From Azoarcus sp. (lineage in GTDB: Bacteria; Pseudomonadota; Gammaproteobacteria; Burkholderiales; Rhodocyclaceae), in contig JAUSOD010000070.1 of NCBI GenBank assembly GCA_030656215.1, positions 1-64,000 of the forward strand: a stretch of DNA of 64,000 nucleotides. Direction: 5' to 3'. Position 1 is the stretch's first letter. Each line of letters begins with the position of its first letter. The position numbers were made by a program, and so were the translations under genes. Positions 47,403 through 57,563 of the stretch are shown piece after piece. The notes below the pieces were generated by a model. It did no database searches, was not told where the DNA came from, and saw only the letters and a list, made by a program, of their open reading frames with translations.

Positions 47403-48806
47403 ATGTCCTCCTCCACCCGCATCGAACACGACCTCCTCGGCGATCGCGAAATTCCCGCCGACGCCTACTGGGGCATCCATACCCTGCGCGCGATCGAGAA
47501 CTTCCCGATCACCGGCCGCAAGATCGGCAGCTATCCCGAACTCATCCGTGCCATCGCGCTGGTCAAGCGCGCCGCTGCGCGCGCCAACGAGCAGCTCGGC
47601 CATCTGGACACGCGGCTTGCCGATGCCATCGCTGCCGCATGCGTCGACATCGAGGCGGGGCAACTCCACGACCAGTTCGCGGTGGACGTCATCCAGGGCG
47701 GCGCTGGCACCTCGACCAACATGAACGCCAACGAGGTCATCGCCAACCTCGCACTCGAAAAGCTCGGCCTGACCAAGGGCGACTACAAGGCCTTGAGCCC
47801 GCTCAATCACGTCAACATGGCGCAGAGCACCAACGACGTCTATCCGACCACGCTGAAGCTGGCGATCGTGTTCGGCATCCAGATCCTGCTCGACGCGATG
47901 CACGAACTGCAGGCCGCGTTCGAGGCCAAGGCGGGTGAATTCTCCGACGTGCTCAAGATGGGCCGCACGCAGTTGCAGGATGCGGTGCCGATGACGCTGG
48001 GCCAGGAGTTCATGACCTATGCGGTGATGATGGGCGAGGACATCGCCCGCCTGCAGGAAGCCACCGCGCTGATCCAGGAGGTCAACCTCGGCGCCACCGC
48101 GATCGGCACCGGGATCAACACCGACATCCGCTACGCCAGGATGGCCACCGAACTGCTGTCCGAGTTCTCCGGGGTCAAGCTGATTCCCGCCCACAACCTG
48201 ATCGAGGCAACCCAGGACACCGGCTCCTTCGTCCAGCTCTCGGGCGTGCTCAAGCGCATCGCGTGCAAGCTGTCCAAGGTGTGCAACGACCTGCGCCTGC
48301 TGTCGAGCGGACCGCAGGGCGGCTTGAACGAGATCAACCTGCCGGAGCGTGCGGCCGGCTCCTCGATCATGCCGGGCAAGGTCAACCCGATCATCCCCGA
48401 GGTGGTCAACCAGATCGCGTTCGAAGTCATCGGCAACGACGTGACCATCACCATGGCGTCCGAGGGCGGGCAGCTCCAGTTGAACGCGTTTGAACCGATC
48501 ATCGGCCACTCGCTATTCAAGAGCATCGAGCACCTGGCCGCAGGCTGCCGCACCCTGACCGAGAACTGCGTCAAGGGCATCACCGCCAACCGCGAACTGC
48601 TCGCCGAACGGGTGCGCTGCTCGGCCGGCCTGGCTACCGCGCTCAATCCCCATATCGGCTATGAGAACGCCACCTGGGCGGCGCGCGAAGCCCTGCGCAG
48701 CGGACGCAGCGTGGCCGAGTTGGTGCTGGAAAGGGGGCTGATGACGCAGGCGGCGCTCGACGAGGCCCTGCGTCCGGAAGTGCTGACTGCTCCGCGGGCG
48801 CTCTGA
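47403..48806 (+). CDS. aspA: Aspartate ammonia-lyase (aspartase)
   Basis: From the ATG at 47403 there are 467 residues, the usual aspartase length. The track frame adds an unsupported leader. GGAGTSTNMNANEV binds substrate, and the flexible catalytic loop GSSIMPGKVNPIIPEVVNQ carries the fumarase/aspartase signature and catalytic Ser. The wording of these motifs fits aspartase better than fumarase. It converts L-aspartate to fumarate and ammonia, completing a module with the symporter and racemase. Confidence 0.93.
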   Translation: MSSSTRIEHDLLGDREIPADAYWGIHTLRAIENFPITGRKIGSYPELIRAIALVKRAAARANEQLGHLDTRLADAIAAACVDIEAGQLHDQFAVDVIQGGAGTSTNMNANEVIANLALEKLGLTKGDYKALSPLNHVNMAQSTNDVYPTTLKLAIVFGIQILLDAMHELQAAFEAKAGEFSDVLKMGRTQLQDAVPMTLGQEFMTYAVMMGEDIARLQEATALIQEVNLGATAIGTGINTDIRYARMATELLSEFSGVKLIPAHNLIEATQDTGSFVQLSGVLKRIACKLSKVCNDLRLLSSGPQGGLNEINLPERAAGSSIMPGKVNPIIPEVVNQIAFEVIGNDVTITMASEGGQLQLNAFEPIIGHSLFKSIEHLAAGCRTLTENCVKGITANRELLAERVRCSAGLATALNPHIGYENATWAAREALRSGRSVAELVLERGLMTQAALDEALRPEVLTAPRAL

Positions 48807-48907
48807 GCTCTCTGGATGAACGGCCTGCATCGGGCCTGGTTCAGGCAGGCCAGGGGTTTCGGCGCGGGTAAATGAACCCTGATGGTGTTGCAGGCTCCGG
48901 CTGCTGG

Positions 48908-49900
<993 letters not shown>

Positions 49901-49944
49901 AACGATCTCCTTGGCAAGCTACGATTGTATCAAGCCATGTGCAT

Positions 49945-49965
49945 AAAAATTCGGGATGAATTTTT
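49945..49965. terminator. AT-rich bidirectional terminator-like hairpin between RhuM-Fic and the ABC ATPase
   Basis: AAAAATTC-GGGAT-GAATTTTT is a perfect 8-bp inverted repeat with A- and T-runs in its arms. It would end minus-strand transcripts from the ATPase gene before RhuM-Fic. The stem is AT-rich, so strength is uncertain. Confidence 0.4.
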
Positions 49966-50024
49966 CTGCCTCGTGCTGCGCGGCGCGCCAATATTGCCAA
50001 GTGGAGTCCGGGCGTCAGAGTTCG

Positions 50025-51062
50025 TCAGTCCCGCAGTTCCCGCCCGGTAAGCTTCAGGAACACGTCTTCCAGGTTGGCCGGGCGGTGCAGGTAGCGCAGG
50101 CCGGGCTGGGTGGCGAGGTGGGCGAGGAGCGCGGCGGGGTCGTGCAGGTAGCAGAAGGCGGTTTCGCCGCTGATCTCGTGGCGTTCGGCCAGCGCGGTGG
50201 CGTGGGTGGCGGCCCACGCCGCAGCGCCGCCGCCGTACCCGCTTGCACCGCTTTCGCGCCCATTGTGGCCGTTCCACTCGCCGAACACTTCCACCACCTG
50301 CGGTTCGATCTGTGCCGCGATCACCTCGCGCGGGCTGCCGTGGGTGAGCATGCGGCCGGCGTCGAGAATGGCGAGCTGATCCGAAAGGCGCTCGGCTTCG
50401 TCCATGAAATGGGTGGTGAGCAGCACCGTGGTGCCGCTGCGGATAAGTTGCTTGAGACGATCCCAGATCAGGTGGCGGGCCTGCGGGTCGAGGCCGGTGG
50501 TGGGCTCGTCGAGCACCAGCAGTTCGGGGCGGTTGACCAGTGCGCGGGCGAGCGTGAGGCGCCGCTTCATGCCGCCCGACAGCGACTGGATGCGTGCGTC
50601 GCGCTTGCCCTCGAGCCCGGCAAAGGCGAGCAGTTCGGGAATGCGGGCGCGGATCTCGGCGTCCTTGAGGCCGAAGTAGCGGCCATAGACGAGCAGGTTT
50701 TCGGCGCAGGTGAAGTCGGGGTCGAGGTTGTCCATCTGCGGCACGATGCCCACCCGCATGCGGGCTTCGCGGGCTCGTTCGGGTACCGGTTCGCCACACA
50801 GGCGGATGGTGCCGGCGCTGGGGGCAGCGAGTCCGAGTGCGCAGCGCAGCGTGGTGGTCTTGCCCGCACCGTTGGGGCCGAGCAGGGTGAAGCACTCGCC
50901 CGCGCGCACCTCGAGATCGATGCCGCGCACCACCTCGGCATCGCCGTAGTGCTTGACCAGGCCGCGAATGACGAGGGGCGACGGGCGCTCGTTCCCTGCG
51001 ATGGCGGCGTGGGCAGTGGTCGTCGGCGTGTGCAGTGCAGTGGCCAGTGCGGCGCTCATCAC
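50025..51062 (-). CDS. ABC transporter ATP-binding protein, NodI-like
   Basis: The 345-residue product has Walker [14 protein letters not shown] at about residues 57-69, signature [10 protein letters not shown], Walker [13 protein letters not shown] and a His switch in [13 protein letters not shown]. The C-terminal extension ending [12 protein letters not shown] is typical of NodI. It energises an ABC-2 exporter, and its natural NodJ partner lies 7 kb downstream. The start overlaps the GST stop, so it belongs to the GST-hydrolase-ferredoxin gene string. Confidence 0.92.
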   Translation of the reverse strand: MMSAALATALHTPTTTAHAAIAGNERPSPLVIRGLVKHYGDAEVVRGIDLEVRAGECFTLLGPNGAGKTTTLRCALGLAAPSAGTIRLCGEPVPERAREARMRVGIVPQMDNLDPDFTCAENLLVYGRYFGLKDAEIRARIPELLAFAGLEGKRDARIQSLSGGMKRRLTLARALVNRPELLVLDEPTTGLDPQARHLIWDRLKQLIRSGTTVLLTTHFMDEAERLSDQLAILDAGRMLTHGSPREVIAAQIEPQVVEVFGEWNGHNGRESGASGYGGGAAAWAATHATALAERHEISGETAFCYLHDPAALLAHLATQPGLRYLHRPANLEDVFLKLTGRELRD

Positions 51063-51670
51063 CCGGCGGGCGGGATGGTGGCGACGAAGCTGGGCCGGGT
51101 AAACAGGCGCTCGGCCAATGCGGTCAATGCCGGTCGGTCGGTGTGCCAGTCGAGTTGCGGCAGGCGCAGGTCGAGGTAGCCCAGCGCGACGCCGACGGTG
51201 ATGTCGCCCAGCTGCATTGCGTCGCCGTCGAGCCAGGTATGGCCGGAGGCGCGTTTTTCGAGCTCGTCCAGGCTGCGCCGGATCTTGTCGAACTGGCGCG
51301 CTATGCTCACCGAGCTTTGCTGGGCATCGGGCCGGCGGCCTTCAAGGTAGGCGCCGACTGCCGCATCGAGGATGCCGTCGGCCAGGGCCTCGGTCTGGCG
51401 CACGCGCACGCGTTCGATGCCGCCGGGGGGGAGCAGCGAGGGGTGCGCATCGAGCGTTTCGAGATAGCCGGCAATCACCGGCGAGTCGAAAAACACCTCG
51501 CCGCTGTCGAGCACCAGCGCCGGCACCTTGCCCAGCGGATTGACCTCGGGAACCCGGGTGTTGGCCTCCCATGGCGAGTCGACGACGAGTTCGAAGGGCA
51601 GCTGCTTCTCGGCGAGCAGGATGCGGATCTTGCGTGCGTAGGGGCTGGTGAGCGAGGCGAGGAGTTTCAT
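51059..51670 (-). CDS. Glutathione S-transferase family protein
   Basis: The 203-residue product has a thioredoxin-like N-domain starting [22 protein letters not shown], with Ser8/Pro10 as in GST class beta or YibF-like proteins, and [25 protein letters not shown] for glutathione binding. An all-helical C-domain follows. Conjugation or stress-related reduction is likely. It overlaps the ATPase start by 4 bases and follows the hydrolase gene by 14 bases. Confidence 0.9.
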   Translation of the reverse strand: MKLLASLTSPYARKIRILLAEKQLPFELVVDSPWEANTRVPEVNPLGKVPALVLDSGEVFFDSPVIAGYLETLDAHPSLLPPGGIERVRVRQTEALADGILDAAVGAYLEGRRPDAQQSSVSIARQFDKIRRSLDELEKRASGHTWLDGDAMQLGDITVGVALGYLDLRLPQLDWHTDRPALTALAERLFTRPSFVATIPPAG

Positions 51671-51684
51671 CGGAGTCTCCTGGG

Positions 51685-52353
51685 TCAGCCGCGTGGCGCG
51701 GCGGCGGCTACATTGCGGGCGATCAGGTCGCGGATCAGGTGCAGCTTGCCGTGAAAGAAATGATCGGCGCCGGGAATGACGATCACCGGCAGCTCCTGCG
51801 GTCGTGCCCAGTCGAGCACATTGGACAGCGCCACGGTTTCGTCGAGTTCGCCATGGACGACGAGCGTGGGGATGCTCTTGGGTACCGGCGGGGTGTCATA
51901 GCTGCGCGCGCCGTCGGCGGCAAGCCCGGCTGCAGTGCCCACCAGCACCAGCTGGCGCGGTGGGTTGATGTCCTCGGCGAGACGGTTGGCGATACGGGTC
52001 TGGATGAAGCCGCCGAAGGAGAAGCCGCCCAGCGCCAGCGGCAGGCTGCCCCAGCGCGACTGTGCCCAGGCGATCACCGACAGCATGTCCTCGGTTTCGC
52101 CATTGCCGTGGTCGTGTTCGCCCTCGCTCTTGCCCACCCCGCGAAAATTGGGGCGGATGGCGGCAAAGCCGAGGTCGCGGTAACTGCGTGCCAGGGTGTG
52201 CGCCACCTTGTTGGTGTTGGCACCGCCGAACAGCGGATGCGGATGGCACACCAGGGCGATCCCGCGCACGGTTTCGGGCGCATCGATCAGCACTTCGATG
52301 GCGCCGGCGGGGCCGCGCAGCAGGGCGGATTCGGTAGGTAGCGGGCGGCTCAT
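51685..52353 (-). CDS. Alpha/beta hydrolase (dienelactone-hydrolase-like)
   Basis: The 222-residue product has HPHPLFGG near the oxyanion hole, the nucleophile elbow GGFSFGGF, an acid in VVHGELDETV and His in PGADHFFHGKL. It belongs to a short bacterial esterase family with an OsmC/YfrG-like layout; the substrate is unknown. It overlaps the ferredoxin stop by an ATGA and lies just before the GST gene. Confidence 0.9.
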   Translation of the reverse strand: MSRPLPTESALLRGPAGAIEVLIDAPETVRGIALVCHPHPLFGGANTNKVAHTLARSYRDLGFAAIRPNFRGVGKSEGEHDHGNGETEDMLSVIAWAQSRWGSLPLALGGFSFGGFIQTRIANRLAEDINPPRQLVLVGTAAGLAADGARSYDTPPVPKSIPTLVVHGELDETVALSNVLDWARPQELPVIVIPGADHFFHGKLHLIRDLIARNVAAAAPRG

Positions 52354-52676
52354 GCGGGCTCTCCGTCAGGCAGGCGCAGGCGCTCGACGATGCGCCCGTG
52401 CACCAGGTGCTGGTCGATGATTTCGTCGACATCTTCCTTGTCCAGATAGGTATACCAGACGTTGTCCGGGTACACCACCATCACCGGGCCGTCGTCGCAG
52501 CGGCCGAGACACCCGGCCTTGTTGATCCGCACACTGCCCTTGCCGCGCAGGCCGAGTTCGGTCGTGCGGTCCTTTGCATAGGTTTGCAGCGTGCTGGCGC
52601 CGAGATTGTTGCAGCAGGATTCACCGGCCGCGCGCTGGTTGCAGCAAAAGAACACGTGATGCTTGAAATAGCTCAT
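52350..52676 (-). CDS. Thioredoxin-like [2Fe-2S] ferredoxin
   Basis: The ATG at 52676 opens 108 residues, MSYFKHHVFFCCNQRAAGESCCNNLGAS. Cluster cysteines are in CNQRAAGESC and GCLGRCDDGP, the arrangement of Fdx/NuoE-like 2Fe-2S proteins. The track merges it with a long upstream frame that runs into the VanZ gene and is not coding. Its partner is unknown. It starts the gene string toward the hydrolase and the GST. Confidence 0.9.
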   Translation of the reverse strand: MSYFKHHVFFCCNQRAAGESCCNNLGASTLQTYAKDRTTELGLRGKGSVRINKAGCLGRCDDGPVMVVYPDNVWYTYLDKEDVDEIIDQHLVHGRIVERLRLPDGEPA

Positions 52677-52708
52677 TCGGGTCTCCGTTGGAGTGCGGAT
52701 TATAGGCG

Positions 52709-53776
52709 TCACGCCCGGTCGAGGTGTTCGCCCCGCCACAGCCCCAGCGCCGACAGGTAGGCCAGCGCGACGAAGGGCCACAGGCTGGCGACGAGTTGAG
52801 TCAGACCGTGGAAATTGAGGAAGTTGCCGCGGTTGAGCAGGGTGTGTCCGTTGCCCAGATAGGGGTTCTCGGGCATCAGGTTGACCAGCGCCGTTGCGGT
52901 CAGCAATGCAGTGCCGGCGAACGCATGCTGCACCACGCGTGGCAGCAGCAAGGCGGCGGCGAGCAGCGCGAGGCCGACGGCGAGCCCGCGTTCGGCACCG
53001 GGCGTGAGCCAGGCGAGTGGGTCGGGCGGGATGAAGAAGGTGGCTGCGGCCAAGGTCTTGGCGGCAATGCCGAGCAGCAGCAGGATTACGATCGGCGCGG
53101 GGCCGGGGGTGCGCATCATGCAGCGCGCGAACAGGCCCACTGCGACCACGGTGGCGGTGGTGAGCGCGGCTTCGAAGCCGATGAAGCGCTCCGGGCTGAA
53201 CGGCAGCGGCGGTGGAATATCCAGCAGGCGGCGGATGTCGCCACTGCCGAACAGCAGGCTGTCCGGGGTGAGTTGGGTGAGCAGCCACAAGCCGAGCAGG
53301 ATCAGGCCGAGGTCGCCGGTGTGTCCGCCGATTACGTGTTCTCCGCGCCAGCGCGACAAGCCGCCGCGCGGGGCAAACAGCGCATGACCCCAGCGCGCCC
53401 CAAGTAACGAGCCGAGCAGCGCGCCGACGATGTTGGCCCCCAGGTCGACGTTGCTCGACACCCGGGACGGCAGGAAGTGCTGGATGGTTTCGAGGCTGAA
53501 GCTGAACAGGCTCGCAAGCAGGGTGGCGACGGCCACCATCCGGAGCCGGGGCCAGGTGGCGGGCAGCGTGGCCGCAAGGATCAAGCCGAGCGGAACATAG
53601 CCGAGCACGTTGAACACCAGATCCTCGACCTGGAAGTACTTCGGCCACGGCGCCACCAGATAGTCAAACAGCGGCAGCCCGCTTTCACGCCATCCGGAAA
53701 ACGGATGCAGGCAGGCGTAAGCCACCAGCAGGGCGTAGGCGATGGCCAGATTTCGAGGAAGGCTTATTCGTGGCAC
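52709..53776 (-). CDS. VanZ-like membrane protein
   Basis: The 355-residue product has about nine hydrophobic spans. The N-terminal half matches VanZ (AYACLHPFSGWRESGLP, VLGYVPLGLIL, SLETIQHFLPSRVSSNVDLGANIVGALLG). The second half is an additional membrane region. VanZ-like proteins are linked to glycopeptide tolerance in some bacteria but the general role is unknown. It is 32 bases upstream of the ferredoxin gene. Confidence 0.88.
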   Translation of the reverse strand: MPRISLPRNLAIAYALLVAYACLHPFSGWRESGLPLFDYLVAPWPKYFQVEDLVFNVLGYVPLGLILAATLPATWPRLRMVAVATLLASLFSFSLETIQHFLPSRVSSNVDLGANIVGALLGSLLGARWGHALFAPRGGLSRWRGEHVIGGHTGDLGLILLGLWLLTQLTPDSLLFGSGDIRRLLDIPPPLPFSPERFIGFEAALTTATVVAVGLFARCMMRTPGPAPIVILLLLGIAAKTLAAATFFIPPDPLAWLTPGAERGLAVGLALLAAALLLPRVVQHAFAGTALLTATALVNLMPENPYLGNGHTLLNRGNFLNFHGLTQLVASLWPFVALAYLSALGLWRGEHLDRA

Positions 53777-53988
53777 GGCGGCAGGAGTGGTGGTGGTTGG
53801 GGGAAGTCTAGCCGACCGGGCGGGCCGACGTCCGCTTCAGTCTGACCCCGCGGTAAAGGCCCTTCGAATGCGCTGCGCGCACCAGTGCGGGGTGTGACTC
53901 CCCAGGGTGGTGCATTTGCGGGGTTGACGAAGCGGGAGGTCCATCACAGTTACCAATAAAAACAGATAGATATGCTGCAGCTACAGGC

Positions 53989-54003
53989 TGGCATGGTCTT
54001 CGC
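53989..54003 (+). promoter_or_regulatory. Possible sigma-54 promoter before atzF
   Basis: TGGCATGGTCTTCGC has the GG-N10-GC spacing of sigma-54 promoters, with a perfect TGGCA at -24. The -12 part is TTCGC rather than TTGCA/TTTGC. The predicted start is near 54015. Nitrogen-responsive control would suit an allophanate hydrolase. The 53777-53988 spacer shows nothing else convincing. Confidence 0.35.
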
Positions 54004-54008
54004 TTTAG

Positions 54009-54032
54009 CTTGAATACGATCTTGTATTCAAG
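54009..54032 (+). promoter_or_regulatory. Palindromic operator before atzF, candidate GntR site
   Basis: CTTGAATAC-GATCTT-GTATTCAAG is a perfect 9-bp inverted repeat at the predicted transcription start, ending just before the AGAAGG ribosome-binding site. The local GntR/FCD regulator, encoded at the end of the same operon, is the natural candidate to bind it. Confidence 0.6.
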
Positions 54033-54041
54033 AAGGTGCAC

Positions 54042-55880
54042 ATGAAGCCAGCCGTCCTGTCCCCGTTGACCATCGCCTCGCTGCGCGAGGCATATTTGAT
54101 TGGTGATACCTCCCCGCTTGAGGTAGTGAACCGGATTTTCGACCGCTTGACTGTCGAAGAGGGCGCCGAGGCCTGGATCCTGGTGCGCGAGCGCGAGGCG
54201 GTGCTGGCCGAGGCGCGGCGCTGCGTCGCCCAGCTGGCCGACCCGGCGGCGCGTGCGGCCTTGCCGCTGCTGGGTATCCCGTTCGCGGTCAAGGACAACA
54301 TTGATGTGGCCGGTCTGCCGACCACCGCGGCCTGCCCCGAATTTGCCTACGTGGCCGACGCCGACGCGACCGTGGTCGAACGTTTGCGCGCGGCCGGGGC
54401 GATCCTGATCGGCAAGACCAACCTCGATCAGTTCGCCACCGGCCTGGTCGGTACCCGCTCGCCCTATGGGGCGGTGAAGAATCCGTTCAACCCGGCCTAC
54501 ATGAGCGGCGGTTCGAGCTCGGGTTCGGCCGCGGCCACTGCGCGCGGCTGGGTCGCGTTCGCGCTCGGCACCGACACCGCCGGTTCCGGCCGGGTGCCGG
54601 CGGGGGCGTGCAATCTGGTCGGGGTCAAGCCCAGCCCGGGGCTGGTAAGCAGCGCCGGGGTGGTGCCGGCCTGCCGCAGCATCGACTGCGTGTCGGTGTT
54701 CGCGCATACGGTGGAAGACGGCTGGGCGGTGCTTGGCGTGCTGGCGGGCGAGGATGCCCGCGACCCGTTCTCGGCGCCGCCGCCGGTGCTCGGGCCGGTG
54801 ACGCGCACGCTGCGGGTCGGGGTGCCCACGGTGCTCGAGTTCCATGGCGACAGGCTGGCCGAGCAGGCGTGGCATGCGGCACTCGAGGTGGTGGCGGCTG
54901 AACCGGGGGTGGTGCTGGTAGACATCGACCTCGCACCCTTTCACGAGGTCGCCCGCCTGCTGTACGACGGCCCCTGGGTGGCCGAGCGGCGTGCGGCGAT
55001 CGAGGTTTTCATGGACACCCACGGCGACGCCATGGACGCGACCGTGCGAGGCATCATCGCGCGCGCCGACGGCATGAGCGCGGTGGATGCCTTTCGCGCA
55101 CGTTATGCGCTGGAAGCGCAGCGCCGGATCTGCCGTGCCGAGTTGGGCAAGGCCGACCTGGTGCTGGTGCCGACTGCGCCCACCATACATACCCATGCCG
55201 CGATTGCCGAAGCGCCGGTCGCGCGCAACAGCGAGCTCGGCTATTACACCAACTTCGTCAACCTGCTCGGCATGGCGGCGCTGGCGCTGCCGGGGCCATT
55301 CCGTGCCGACGGCCTGCCGGCCGGGGTGACCCTGCTCGCTGCGGCCGGGGGGGACCATCGCCTGGCCGAATTCGGGCGCAGGGTGCAGTCACGGCTGCAT
55401 GGCCGCCTCGGCCTGAGCAGTGAGCGTCCGGCAAGCCGCGCGGCGATGCTCGAACCGCTGCCCTTCGCCGAGCCGGTGGTCGAGGTCGCGGTGGTCGGCG
55501 CCCATCTGAGTGGTCTGGCGCTGAACTGGCAGTTGGTCGAGCGCGGCGCACGTCTGCTCGAGACGACCCGGACCGCGCCGTGCTATCGGCTCCACGCCTT
55601 GCCCGGCACCACCCCACCCAAGCCCGGCATGGTCCGCGTGGCCGAGGGCGGTGGCGCACTCGAAGTCGAGCTGTGGGCCATGCCCTTGCGCAATTTCGGC
55701 AGTTTCGTCGCCGAGATTCCGGCCCCGCTCGGGATCGGCACACTGAGTCTGGCCGATGGCCGTGAGGTCAAGGGCTTCGTCTGCGAAGCCGCGGCCGTGC
55801 CCGAGGCGCCCGATGTCACCGCTTTCGGCGGCTGGCGTGCCTATCTCACCGAGCGTGATGCCGCGACCGTTTCCGTCTGA
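54042..55880 (+). CDS. atzF: Allophanate hydrolase (AtzF type)
   Basis: The ATG at 54042 follows AGAAGG by 5 bases and gives 612 residues. The amidase-signature domain (about 1-440) has the Ser-cisSer-Lys triad: K84 in FAVKDNID, S158 in GGSSSGS, S182 in GTDTAGSGR. The C-terminal domain (about 460-612: VAVVGAHLSGLALNWQLVERGA) is the second domain of allophanate hydrolases. It splits allophanate into ammonia and CO2. No urea carboxylase lies nearby, so allophanate may come from biuret or another source, or urea carboxylase lies elsewhere. A related specificity is possible. Confidence 0.9.
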   Translation: MKPAVLSPLTIASLREAYLIGDTSPLEVVNRIFDRLTVEEGAEAWILVREREAVLAEARRCVAQLADPAARAALPLLGIPFAVKDNIDVAGLPTTAACPEFAYVADADATVVERLRAAGAILIGKTNLDQFATGLVGTRSPYGAVKNPFNPAYMSGGSSSGSAAATARGWVAFALGTDTAGSGRVPAGACNLVGVKPSPGLVSSAGVVPACRSIDCVSVFAHTVEDGWAVLGVLAGEDARDPFSAPPPVLGPVTRTLRVGVPTVLEFHGDRLAEQAWHAALEVVAAEPGVVLVDIDLAPFHEVARLLYDGPWVAERRAAIEVFMDTHGDAMDATVRGIIARADGMSAVDAFRARYALEAQRRICRAELGKADLVLVPTAPTIHTHAAIAEAPVARNSELGYYTNFVNLLGMAALALPGPFRADGLPAGVTLLAAAGGDHRLAEFGRRVQSRLHGRLGLSSERPASRAAMLEPLPFAEPVVEVAVVGAHLSGLALNWQLVERGARLLETTRTAPCYRLHALPGTTPPKPGMVRVAEGGGALEVELWAMPLRNFGSFVAEIPAPLGIGTLSLADGREVKGFVCEAAAVPEAPDVTAFGGWRAYLTERDAATVSV

Positions 55881-55913
55881 TCAACCCCCTGTCTTTCCTT
55901 CCGGAGCACCGCA

Positions 55914-57515
55914 ATGAAGAATCTGAGAAAGCTGATCCTGCCGCTCGCCGCCGCGTTCCTCGCCGCGTCTCCCGCGCTGAGTCAGGCCCAGGACAAGCGT
56001 CTGGAAACCCTGGTGGTGGCCAACGAGTTCGGGCCCAACATGCTCGACATCCATGGGCTGGGCGCCAATCGCCCGGCCTACGGCGTGTCGTGGCTGGCCT
56101 ACGATCGCCTGCTCACCTACGGGCGCAAGTCGCTGGGCGATGGCGTGGACAGTTACGACTTCACCAAGCTGGAGCCTGAGCTTGCCGAGCGCTGGGAGAT
56201 CGCCGCCGACGGCATGAGTGCGACCTTCCATCTGCGCCGCGATGCGACCTTTCACGACGGCTCACCGGTGACCGCCGAGGACGTCAAGTGGTCGTTCGAG
56301 CGTGCGCTCGGCATGGGTGGTTTCCCCACCTTCCAGATGAAGGCCGGCTCGATCGAGAAGCCGGAGCAGTTCGAGGTGGTCGACACCCACACCTTCCGCC
56401 TCAAGTTCCTGCGCAAGGACAAGATGACCCTGCCCAACGTGGCGGTGCCGGTGGCAGCAATCTACAACGCCAAGCTGGCGAAGCAGCACGCCACCGCGGA
56501 AGACCCGTGGGCTGCTGCCTGGCTCAAGACCAATACCGCTGGCGGTGGCGCCTACAAGGTGACGTCATGGAAGCCGGGCCAGGAGATCATCTACGAGCGT
56601 TTCGACGCCTGGAAGAACGGCCCGCTGCCCAAGCTCAAGCGTGTGATCCAGCGCGACGTGCCCTCGGCCGGCAACCGCCGTGCGCTGCTCACCCGCGGCG
56701 ACATCGACATCACCTTCGAACTGCCGCCCAAGGATTTCTCCGAGATGGCGCAGGAGAAGGGCAACGTCAAGGTGGTCAGCGTGCCGATCGAGAACTCGAT
56801 GTGGTACCTCGGCCTCAACACCAAGACCCCGCCGTTCGACAACCCCAAGGTGCGCCAGGCCGTGGCCTATGCCATGCCCTACGACAAGATCATGCAGAAC
56901 GCCTTCTACGGGCGCGGCATGCCGCTGTTCGGTAGCGCGGGCGTGAAGGACGGGAGCTGGCCGCAGCCGAGCACCTACAAGACCGACATCGACAAGGCCA
57001 AGGCGCTGATGAAGGAGGCCGGCTACGAGAACGGCTTCTCCACCACGCTGTCCTTCGACCTCGGCACCGCCACCGTGTCCGAGCCGACCGCGATCCTGGT
57101 GCAGGAATCGCTCGCCACCATCGGGATCAAGGTCGATATCAACAAGGTACCGGGCTCCAACTGGCGTGCGGCGATCGCGAAGAAGGACATGCCGATGCTG
57201 TTCAACCGCTTCGGCGGCTGGCTTAACTATGCCGAGTATTTCTTCTTCTGGACCTACCACGGTCAGAACGCGGTGTTCAACACCATGAGCTACCAGAATC
57301 CGGAGATGGACAAGCTGATCGAGGCGGCCCGCTTCGAGACCGATCCGAAGAAGTACGCCGCCGAGGTGCAGGGCTTCATCGACATCGCCTATGCCGAGGT
57401 GCCGCGTATTCCGGTGGTGCAGCCGAGCCTCGATGTGGCGATGCAAAAGAGCGTGCACGGGCTCACCTACTGGTTCCACCTGCAGCCCGACTACCGTCAG
57501 CTCTACAAGCAGTAA
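55914..57515 (+). CDS. Peptide-type ABC transporter substrate-binding protein (SBP_bac_5)
   Basis: The 533-residue product has a signal peptide (MKNLRKLILPLAAAFLAASPALSQAQ, cleavage near 26) and a DppA/OppA-class fold. LAERWEIAADGMSATFHLRRDATFHDGSPVTAEDVKWSFERA is typical. It captures the substrate in the periplasm for the following two permeases and two ATPases. The operon partner atzF suggests a nitrogenous compound rather than ordinary dipeptides, which is inference only. Confidence 0.92.
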   Translation: MKNLRKLILPLAAAFLAASPALSQAQDKRLETLVVANEFGPNMLDIHGLGANRPAYGVSWLAYDRLLTYGRKSLGDGVDSYDFTKLEPELAERWEIAADGMSATFHLRRDATFHDGSPVTAEDVKWSFERALGMGGFPTFQMKAGSIEKPEQFEVVDTHTFRLKFLRKDKMTLPNVAVPVAAIYNAKLAKQHATAEDPWAAAWLKTNTAGGGAYKVTSWKPGQEIIYERFDAWKNGPLPKLKRVIQRDVPSAGNRRALLTRGDIDITFELPPKDFSEMAQEKGNVKVVSVPIENSMWYLGLNTKTPPFDNPKVRQAVAYAMPYDKIMQNAFYGRGMPLFGSAGVKDGSWPQPSTYKTDIDKAKALMKEAGYENGFSTTLSFDLGTATVSEPTAILVQESLATIGIKVDINKVPGSNWRAAIAKKDMPMLFNRFGGWLNYAEYFFFWTYHGQNAVFNTMSYQNPEMDKLIEAARFETDPKKYAAEVQGFIDIAYAEVPRIPVVQPSLDVAMQKSVHGLTYWFHLQPDYRQLYKQ

Positions 57516-57563
57516 GCATGGCCGGCGGCCGCCTTCGCGGGTGGCCGCTGCCGAGGAGTGATC

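Noticed and set aside
52350-53648. 432-codon reading of the ferredoxin gene with a long upstream extension
   Set aside because: The extension overlaps the VanZ gene in another frame and reads as Arg/Pro-rich nonsense. The ferredoxin starts at 52676.
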